A stretch of 64,000 nucleotides of DNA from Allofranklinella schreckenbergeri (GTDB taxonomy: Bacteria > Pseudomonadota > Gammaproteobacteria > Burkholderiales > Burkholderiaceae_C). The DNA is taken from contig NZ_RDQM01000001.1 in assembly GCF_003703475.1 (NCBI RefSeq), positions 83,044 to 147,043 on the forward strand. The letters run 5' to 3'. This document shows, one piece after another, positions 56,191 through 64,000 of the stretch (positions within the stretch are counted from its first letter, which is position 1; each line of letters starts with the position of its first letter). Under the pieces are notes generated by a model. It ran no database searches. It saw nothing but the letters and a program-made list of their open reading frames with translations, and was not told the origin of the DNA. Both the position numbers and the translations under genes were made by a program.

Positions 56191-56312
56191 CGCAGCGCCC
56201 CTATCATTGGCGGCTTGCTTTTCCCCAAAACGGCGCCCTCGTGCGCCATACACACGCGCTGCCCGGCCCATGCCGCGGTGGCGCCAACCCTACCCCTATC
56301 AGGAGACACCCC

Positions 56313-57401
56313 ATGGCCGATTTGTTTGACAACCCCGCCGGTCTTGACGGCTTTGAATTCGTCGAATTCGCCTCGCCCACGCCCGGCGTGCTCGAGCCGT
56401 TATTCGAAAAAATGGGCTTTACCGAAGTGGCCCGCCACCGCTCCAAGGACGTATCGCTGTACCGCCAGGGCGGCATCAACTTCATCATCAACCGCGAGCC
56501 CAAAAGCCTGGCGGGCTATTTCGCCGCCGAGCATGGTCCTTCGGCCTGCGGCCTGGCCTTTCGCGTGCGTGACGCCCACCACGCCTACAACCTGCTGCTG
56601 GAAAAAGGCGCCCAGCCAATCCACATCGCCACCGGGCCGATGGAGCTGAACCTGCCGGCCATCAAGGGCATTGGCGGCATGCCGATCTACCTGATCGACC
56701 GCTACGAGGAAGGCAAGACGATTTACGACATCGACTTTCAGTGGCTCGATGGCGTGGATCGCAACCCCGTGGGCCACGGTTTTCAAGTGGTCGATCACCT
56801 CACGCACAACGTCTATCGCGGCCGCATGGCCTATTGGGCCGATTTTTACGAGCGCTTGTTCAACTTCCGCGAAATCCGCTATTTCGACATCAAGGGCGAG
56901 TACACCGGCCTGACCTCCAAAGCCATGACCGCGCCGGACGGCAAGATCCGCATCCCGCTCAACGAGGAAGCCAAGCAAGGCGGCGGCCAGATCGAAGAAT
57001 TTTTGATGAAGTTCAACGGCGAGGGCATCCAGCACATCGCGCTGCTGTGCGACAACCTGATCGAAGCCATCGACAAGCTGCGCGCCTCTGGCATTCCGCT
57101 GCTGACCGCGCCCAATGCCATTTACTACCAGAACCTGGAAAAGCGCCTGCCCGGCCACGGCCAGCCCGTGCCCGAGCTGCAAGCGCGCGGCATCCTGCTC
57201 GACGGCACGACCGAGGGCGGCCAGCCGCGCCTGCTGCTGCAAATCTTCTCTGAAACCCTGCTGGGCCCGGTGTTCTTCGAGTTCATCGAACGCCAGGGCG
57301 ACTACCGCGAAGGCTTTGGCGAGGGCAACTTCAAAGCCTTGTTCGAATCGCTGGAGCGCGACCAGATCAACCGCGGCGTACTGCAAACCGAACAAGCCTG
57401 A
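56313..57401 (+). CDS. hppD: 4-hydroxyphenylpyruvate dioxygenase
   Basis: The start at 56313 follows AGGAG by seven bases and gives 362 residues, the bacterial norm. Iron ligands H162 ([12 protein letters not shown]), H241 ([11 protein letters not shown]) and E323 ([11 protein letters not shown]) are present, in the C-terminal of two vicinal oxygen chelate domains. It converts 4-hydroxyphenylpyruvate to homogentisate in tyrosine breakdown. Neither hmgA nor other tyrosine-catabolism genes are adjacent. A 10-bp tandem repeat array lies upstream. Confidence 0.96.
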   Translation: MADLFDNPAGLDGFEFVEFASPTPGVLEPLFEKMGFTEVARHRSKDVSLYRQGGINFIINREPKSLAGYFAAEHGPSACGLAFRVRDAHHAYNLLLEKGAQPIHIATGPMELNLPAIKGIGGMPIYLIDRYEEGKTIYDIDFQWLDGVDRNPVGHGFQVVDHLTHNVYRGRMAYWADFYERLFNFREIRYFDIKGEYTGLTSKAMTAPDGKIRIPLNEEAKQGGGQIEEFLMKFNGEGIQHIALLCDNLIEAIDKLRASGIPLLTAPNAIYYQNLEKRLPGHGQPVPELQARGILLDGTTEGGQPRLLLQIFSETLLGPVFFEFIERQGDYREGFGEGNFKALFESLERDQINRGVLQTEQA

Positions 57402-57672
57402 AGCCCGGGGGGCGCCGCCATGCAACGCCTGGACCGATGCCCAGCGCGCGCACGCCCTGCCCGCCTGAAGCGCGCGACATCGCGCTGGCGCGCCGCATCG
57501 ACGCCATTGCCGCCCGCTTCGCGTCAGCGCCATGACCGCGCAGCGTGCGCAGGCAGCCACCTGCGCACGCTGGCAAAAGCTGGCACAAGACTCGACAAAA
57601 CCCAGGCATGGCGCCTTGGGCGTGCATGTTCGCCCAAACAAGGCGACACCGCACGAACGCCGCGCAAACCAT
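57402..57672. other. Gap after hppD with possible decayed coding sequence
   Basis: No intact gene. A short open frame at 57437-57535 (32 codons, ending in EARDIALARRIDAIAARFAS) reads like real amphipathic protein and is joined by ATGA to a second frame that runs into repeat copy 19. This may be the remnant of a small gene cut down by deletion, but it could be chance in GC-rich DNA. Confidence 0.3.
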
Positions 57673-57754
57673 TTTTTTCAAATCAATAAACAAAAAAATA
57701 AACCATTTTAGGCAACATATAAATCAAGCAATTTTTACATTGAATTGTAAAATA
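57673..57754 (+). repeat. Dispersed AT-rich palindromic repeat, copy 19
   Basis: Left arm TTTTTTCAAATCAATAAACA, core ACCATTTTAGGCAACATATA (TTTAGGCA variant), right arm ATTTTTACATTGAATTGTAA. It lies 47 bases before the DJ-1-like gene start. Confidence 0.8.
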
Positions 57755-57801
57755 ACACCCGCTTGCGCCACAGGCAGGCCAAGTACAAGGAGGCAACGGA
57801 A

Positions 57802-58419
57802 ATGGACGCATACAGCTTGCTGTTCCCCGACTTTGACGCGCTGGACTTGATGGGGCCAGTAGAAATGCTGCACCACGCCGGGGCGAGGCTGCACTACGTA
57901 TCGCAGCACGGCGGGCTGGTGCACAGCCGTGCGGGGTTTGCGGTGGCGACGCTGGCGCTGCAAGCCTTGCCCGCGCCTGCGCTGGCCCCTGAGCCAACGC
58001 AGGCGCGGACTTTGCTGCTGGTGCCTGGCGGGCAAGGCACGCGGGCGCTGGTGCAGGACGCGGCTTTTCTGCACGCGCTGCAACAGTGGGCAGGGCAGGC
58101 GGAGAGGGTGCTTTCCGTCTGCACGGGGGCGGCGCTGCTGGCCGCTGCCGGGGTGCTGGACGGTTTGCCCGCCACCAGCAACAAAAAGGCGTTTGCCTGG
58201 GTGCAAAGCTGCGGCCCGCGTGTGCAGTGGCAGCCGCGGGCGCGTTGGGTACATGCGGGCAAGTTCTACACATCCTCGGGCGTTTCGGCGGGCATGGACG
58301 CAGCCTTGGCCCTGATTGCCGCGCACCACGGCGAGGCAGAGGCCAGGCGCATTGCCCGGCATTGCGAATACCTCTGGAACGAAGATCCGCAAGACGATCC
58401 CTTTGCGGCAAGCCTTTGA
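57802..58419 (+). CDS. DJ-1/PfpI-family protein
   Basis: The start at 57802 follows AAGGAGG by nine bases and gives 205 residues. The nucleophile-elbow cysteine is C107 (LSVCTGAALLAAAGVLDG), and the conserved Glu near the N-terminus is E21 (GPVEMLHHAGA). The pattern is closest to the isonitrile hydratase/ThiJ-like branch, which also forms the N-terminal domain of GlxA-type regulators; here no DNA-binding domain follows. Function not determinable. It converges on icd across a strong terminator. Confidence 0.88.
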   Translation: MDAYSLLFPDFDALDLMGPVEMLHHAGARLHYVSQHGGLVHSRAGFAVATLALQALPAPALAPEPTQARTLLLVPGGQGTRALVQDAAFLHALQQWAGQAERVLSVCTGAALLAAAGVLDGLPATSNKKAFAWVQSCGPRVQWQPRARWVHAGKFYTSSGVSAGMDAALALIAAHHGEAEARRIARHCEYLWNEDPQDDPFAASL

Positions 58420-58500
58420 AGCGCAAAAAAACGCCACGCCGATCAGCGCCGGCAACAGCAGACGCCCCCGCACAACCAGGGGCAACAGCAAAAAGCGCAG

Positions 58501-58546
58501 ACACGAAAAAAATGCGGCCCTGTCAAGAGCCGCATTTTTTTCGTGT
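58501..58546. terminator. Bidirectional terminator between DJ-1-like gene and icd
   Basis: ACACGAAAAAAATGCGGC and its exact reverse complement, separated by a 10-base loop: an 18-bp perfect inverted repeat with A-run and T-run on opposite flanks. It can terminate transcription from either side between these convergent genes. Confidence 0.92.
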
Positions 58547-58669
58547 GCATCAAGGGCAAAGCCCTTCAAGCGCCCGGGATCTCACCCAAACATCAGGCAA
58601 GCCAGACAAACCCGCCGGGCGTTTGCCCGCCCGGCAGGCCCATCTTCACAATCCGATGATTGCCAAAGC

Positions 58670-60904
<2,235 letters not shown>

Positions 60905-61085
60905 CTGGTTTCTGTCTCTCGTATTGGCAGCCATTTGAAAAAATACTTCGGCGGCGCGCTGCGGGCGCCCCAAAAGGCGGCGGCGATTGTCGCCGCTTTT
61001 GAAGTCTTATACAAGAATCCGCCCCCGCGCACCGACCGCCAGCGCTCGCAGACAATACGCCCCCGCCCACCCCGTGAAATTGCCC

Positions 61086-61940
61086 ATGCCCGCCTGCTGG
61101 ATCGACACCCACTGCCACCTCGACGCCCCCGAGTTCGACGCCGACCGCGCCGCCGTGCGCGCGCAAGCCCGCGCCGCCGGGGTCATCTGCTGCGTCATCC
61201 CCGCCGTGGCGCGGCGCACCTGGGCCGCGGCCCGCCAGTGCGCCCATGTTTTTGGCGATGCCTATGCGCTGGGCATCCACCCGCTTTACACCCCCGAAAG
61301 CCAGCCGGGCGACCTGGCCGCGCTGGCCCACGCCCTGCAAGCCCACGAAAGTGATGCACGGCTGGTCGCCGTGGGCGAGATCGGGCTGGACTTTTTCGAC
61401 GCCACGCTCGACGCCGCCTGGCAGACCCAGGCGCTGCGCGAGCAACTGCGCCTGGCCCAGGCCCAGCGCCTGCCCGTGCTGCTGCACGTGCGCCGCTCCG
61501 TCGATGCCGTGCTCAAGCAACTGCGCCAGGCGCACTTTGCGCACGGCGGCATCGCCCACGCCTTCAACGGCAGCCTCCAGCAAGCCCACGCATTGCTGGA
61601 TTTGGGCTTCAAACTCGGCTTCGGCGGCGCAGCCACGCACGAGCGCGCCCTGCAACTGCGGCGCCTGGCCGCGCAATTGCCCGCCGACGCCATCGTGATG
61701 GAAACCGACGCACCCGACATCCCCCCGCAATGGCTGTACGTACCCGCCCAGGCCCGCGCCAACGGCCAGCCCCAGGGCCGCAACAACCCCGCCGAGCTGC
61801 CGCGCATCGCCGCCGAAATCGCCCGCCTGCGCGGCCTGCCCCTTGAACAATGGATGCAGCAAAGCCATCGCAACGCGCTGGCCGCCCTGCCCCGGCTGCA
61901 AGCGCTGATGCCAGCCGTGCAAGCCCTTGAAACCACCTAA
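61086..61940 (+). CDS. TatD-family metal-dependent deoxyribonuclease
   Basis: The start at 61086 (MPACWIDTHCHLDAPEFDA) gives 284 residues. TIM-barrel amidohydrolase-like fold with metal ligands in DTHCHLD, the glutamate in VAVGEIGLDFF, HVRRS, HAFNG and the aspartate in METDAPDIPP. TatD proteins are 3'-5' DNases with roles in DNA repair and cell death, related to YcfH and YjjV. It is divergent from icd and ends at repeat copy 20. Confidence 0.93.
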   Translation: MPACWIDTHCHLDAPEFDADRAAVRAQARAAGVICCVIPAVARRTWAAARQCAHVFGDAYALGIHPLYTPESQPGDLAALAHALQAHESDARLVAVGEIGLDFFDATLDAAWQTQALREQLRLAQAQRLPVLLHVRRSVDAVLKQLRQAHFAHGGIAHAFNGSLQQAHALLDLGFKLGFGGAATHERALQLRRLAAQLPADAIVMETDAPDIPPQWLYVPAQARANGQPQGRNNPAELPRIAAEIARLRGLPLEQWMQQSHRNALAALPRLQALMPAVQALETT

Positions 61941-62014
61941 AATTACAAATCAAAAGGAAATTAAAACCATGTGTTTCGGCATATTGCGTATAAAATCGCT
62001 TTTCCTTTGATAGA
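61939..62014 (+). repeat. Dispersed AT-rich palindromic repeat, copy 20
   Basis: Left arm AAAATTACAAATCAAAAGGA, core ACCATGTGTTTCGGCATATT, then GTATAAAATC and a short right arm TTTTCCTTTGATAGAA. It fills the gap between tatD and the SpeE-like gene, ending 11 bases before the latter's start. Confidence 0.85.
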
Positions 62015-62025
62015 ACAACCCCACC

Positions 62026-62784
62026 ATGCCCCACACCCCCGCCTGCCTGCCCGATGTCAGCATCTCCGAAGAAGACGGCGTGCGCCACCTGCACCTGGAT
62101 TCGCCCTGGATTCAAGGCTCCATGCGCATCGCCCGCCCCATCGACATCGAGCTGGAATACGTCCAGCGCATGATGGCCTGGCTGCTGTTCGTGCCGCCCG
62201 ATGAAGTCGCCGAGCGCCATGCCATGCAACTGGGCCTGGGCGCCGCCGCGCTCACCAAGTTCTGCTACCGCCGCCTGGGCATGCGCACCACCACCATCGA
62301 GCTCAACCCCCAAGTCGTCGCAGCCTGCATGCGCTGGTTTCGCCTGCCCGCCAACGACGAGCGCCTGCAAGTGCTGGTGGCCAATGCCGCCGATGCCGTG
62401 CAAGACCCCGACTGGCACGCCAGCGTCGATGCCCTGCAAGTCGATCTCTACGACCACGAAGCCGCCGGCCCCGTGCTCGAGAGCGCCGAGTTCTACCGCC
62501 ACTGCTGGGACATGCTCGTCCCCGGCGGCTGCATGAGCGTCAACCTCTTTGGCCGCAGCGCCAGCTTCGAGCGCAACATGCGCCACATCGCCAGCGCCTT
62601 CGGCCCGCACCTGTGGCACTTCAAACCCACGCGCGAAGGCAACACCGTCATCCTCGCACGCAGGCAGCCGCAAGACGTGCCCATGCCCGTGCTGCGCGAA
62701 CGGGCCGAAGAAATCGAACGCCGCTGGAAGCTCCCCGCTCGCCTCTGGGTGCATGCCCTGCAAACCTGGCGCGGCACGCCCTGA
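62026..62784 (+). CDS. Spermidine synthase-like methyltransferase-fold protein
   Basis: 252 residues. It has a SpeE-like Rossmann domain: MQLGLGAAALTKFCYRRLG for the nucleotide loop, TTIELNPQVVAACM for the ribose-binding acidic residue, and VDALQVDLYDHEAAGPV in place of the aminopropyltransferase catalytic loop. The N-terminal beta domain of true spermidine synthases is shortened. It might be an aminopropyltransferase or another SAM-dependent enzyme; the product is uncertain. It is bracketed by repeats 20 and 21 and stands alone. Confidence 0.82.
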   Translation: MPHTPACLPDVSISEEDGVRHLHLDSPWIQGSMRIARPIDIELEYVQRMMAWLLFVPPDEVAERHAMQLGLGAAALTKFCYRRLGMRTTTIELNPQVVAACMRWFRLPANDERLQVLVANAADAVQDPDWHASVDALQVDLYDHEAAGPVLESAEFYRHCWDMLVPGGCMSVNLFGRSASFERNMRHIASAFGPHLWHFKPTREGNTVILARRQPQDVPMPVLRERAEEIERRWKLPARLWVHALQTWRGTP

Positions 62785-62803
62785 CCCAAAGCCGATCGCA
62801 TCC

Positions 62804-62884
62804 ATTTTTCAAATCAAAAGGAAATAAAATCACCTGTTTTTGGCAACTTATACATAGAATCAATTTTTCCAATTAATAGAAAAC
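62804..62884 (+). repeat. Dispersed AT-rich palindromic repeat, copy 21
   Basis: Left arm TTTTTCAAATCAAAAGGAAA, core ACCTGTTTTTGGCAACTTAT, right arm AATTTTTCCAATTAATAGAA. It lies between the SpeE-like gene and the ugpB-like gene. Confidence 0.85.
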
Positions 62885-63031
62885 ACCCCCACCACACACG
62901 CACCCGCCAGCGGGCGCGCCTCATCCCCCAGCCCCAAGCTGCGGGATGCGCGCAGCAGCGCGAAGGTCAAAAAACTGCAACAAATCTGACTTACCATCGC
63001 CCTTTCTTTTGTCCTCATCCAAGGAGAACCG

Positions 63032-64000
63032 ATGAAATTGCGTCACATCACCCTGGCCGCTGCGGCCGCCCTGGCCGTCACCGGCGCCCAAGCCCAGACC
63101 GAAATCCAATGGTGGCACTCCATGTCCGCCGCCCTGGGTGAATGGGTTAACGACCTGGCCAAGCAATACAACGAAAGCCAAAGCGAATACCGCGTCGTGC
63201 CCACCTTCAAAGGCACTTACGACGAGGCCATGACCGGCGCCATCGCCGCCTTCCGCGCCGGCAACGCGCCGCATTTGCTGCAAGTCTTTGAAGTGGGCAC
63301 CGCCACCATGATGGCCGCCAAAGGCGCCACCGTGCCCGTGGGCAAAGTACTCGACGACGCGGGCTTCCAATTCGACCCCAACGCCTACATCTCGGCTGTG
63401 ACGGGCTACTACACCGCCCCCAACGGCCAGATGCTCAGCTACCCCTTCAACAGCTCCACCACCGTCTTCTACTACAACAAGGACGCCTTCAAGGCCGCCG
63501 GTCTGGACCCCGAAAAAGCCCCCAAAACCTGGCCCGAAGTCTTTGAAGCAGCCACCAAACTCAAAGACAGCGGCCACAAATGCGCCCTTACCACCAGCTG
63601 GATCAGCTGGACGCAACTGGAGAGCTTCTCCCTGTGGCACAACACCTTGTTCGCCAGCGCCAACAACGGCTTTGACGGCAACAGCGCCCGCCTGCAAGTG
63701 AACTCCCCGCTGCACCTGCGCCACTTTGAAAACCTGGCCAAGGCCGCCAAGGAAGGCAGCTTTGTCTACAAAGGCCGCGGCAACAAGGCCGACACCATCT
63801 TCGCCGCTGGCGAATGCGCCATGATGACCGGCAGCTCCGGCGTGTACTCCCTCCTGGCCAAGGAGTCGAAATTCGACTACGGCATCTCCACCCTGCCCTA
63901 CTACGCCGACGTGGAAGGCGCACCGCAAAACACCGCCATCGGCGGCGCCAGCCTGTGGGTGCTCTCGGGCAAGAGCGCCAAGGAATACAAAGGCGTGGCC
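63032..64000 (+). CDS. ugpB: Glycerol-3-phosphate-type extracellular solute-binding protein (cut by window edge)
   Basis: The start at 63032 follows AAGGAG by six bases. The frame stays open to the end of the window (323 codons visible; about 435-440 expected). A signal peptide (MKLRHITLAAAAALAVTGAQ, cleavage after AQA-Q) is followed by the UgpB pattern TEIQWWHSMSAALGEWVNDL, YRVVPTFKGTYDEAMTGAIA and LLQVFEVGTATMMAAKGATV. It binds sn-glycerol-3-phosphate or glycerophosphodiesters in the periplasm for the UgpAEC transporter, whose genes would be expected just beyond the edge. In many bacteria ugp genes belong to the Pho regulon; I see no clear Pho box in the 147 bases upstream of the start. Confidence 0.92.
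   Translation, partial: MKLRHITLAAAAALAVTGAQAQTEIQWWHSMSAALGEWVNDLAKQYNESQSEYRVVPTFKGTYDEAMTGAIAAFRAGNAPHLLQVFEVGTATMMAAKGATVPVGKVLDDAGFQFDPNAYISAVTGYYTAPNGQMLSYPFNSSTTVFYYNKDAFKAAGLDPEKAPKTWPEVFEAATKLKDSGHKCALTTSWISWTQLESFSLWHNTLFASANNGFDGNSARLQVNSPLHLRHFENLAKAAKEGSFVYKGRGNKADTIFAAGECAMMTGSSGVYSLLAKESKFDYGISTLPYYADVEGAPQNTAIGGASLWVLSGKSAKEYKGVA

Overview
The window is a piece of a GC-rich betaproteobacterial chromosome, most likely Burkholderiales and probably Comamonadaceae-like. The evidence is the conserved gene order accB-accC-prmA-(MJ0042 zinc ribbon/DUF3426), the pstSCAB-phoU-phoB and iscRSUA-hscBA-fdx blocks, a monomeric NADP isocitrate dehydrogenase, a TctA/TctB tripartite transporter and a trifunctional PutA. 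I see no prophage, insertion sequence, CRISPR array, rRNA or tRNA. Most genes are housekeeping, so the unusual content lies between them.

Layout: MscS-type channel (partial) and pepP (1-2257); a leftward block with an O-antigen ligase-like protein, a two-domain glycosyltransferase, a zinc-finger protein, a small membrane protein and a PfkB kinase (2317-6923); DUF3426 protein, prmA, accC and accB (7003-12091); a 2-hydroxyacid dehydrogenase and lysS (12319-14940); the phosphate block phoB, phoU, pstB, pstA, pstC, pstS with a Pho box (15242-20692); nrdR, glyA, a lytic transglycosylase, a candidate small transcript, dnaQ and an NlpC/P60 hydrolase (20847-25779); an accessory set of isochorismatase-like hydrolase, tctBA, SDR, HCCA-isomerase-like protein and MarR (26151-31578); recA-recX, comM and a TPR-methyltransferase (31736-36502); the isc block, carrying a cupin gene and an lrgAB pair (37032-44123); fdhE, hrpA and putA (44225-53985); an ABC exporter, hppD, a DJ-1-like protein, icd, tatD and a SpeE-like protein (54257-62784); and the start of a UgpB-like binding protein (63032 to the edge).

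The most striking feature is a dispersed family of about 80-bp AT-rich imperfect palindromes. I count 20 good copies and two degenerate candidates. Each has outer arms resembling TTACAAATCAAAAGGAAA and its reverse complement around an asymmetric core, ACC-N(3-7)-TTTCGGCA. They fall almost only at the edges of transcription units, about one per 3 kb, so that most units are bracketed by a copy on each side. Fourteen have the core on the + strand and six on the - strand. One copy supplies the last codons and stop of the O-antigen ligase gene, and one separates iscA from hscB. I do not recognise the family. It could be a MITE/REP-like element, a terminator module, or a binding site.

Other points worth a second look: lrgAB between hscB and hscA and a cupin between iscU and iscA; 10-bp-period tandem repeats before fdx and before hppD; terminator-like hairpins directly before the start codons of lysS and tctB; a promoter-plus-terminator cassette upstream of the transglycosylase; absence of phoR next to phoB and of tctC next to tctBA; and a MarR-type operator in front of recA with no visible SOS box.
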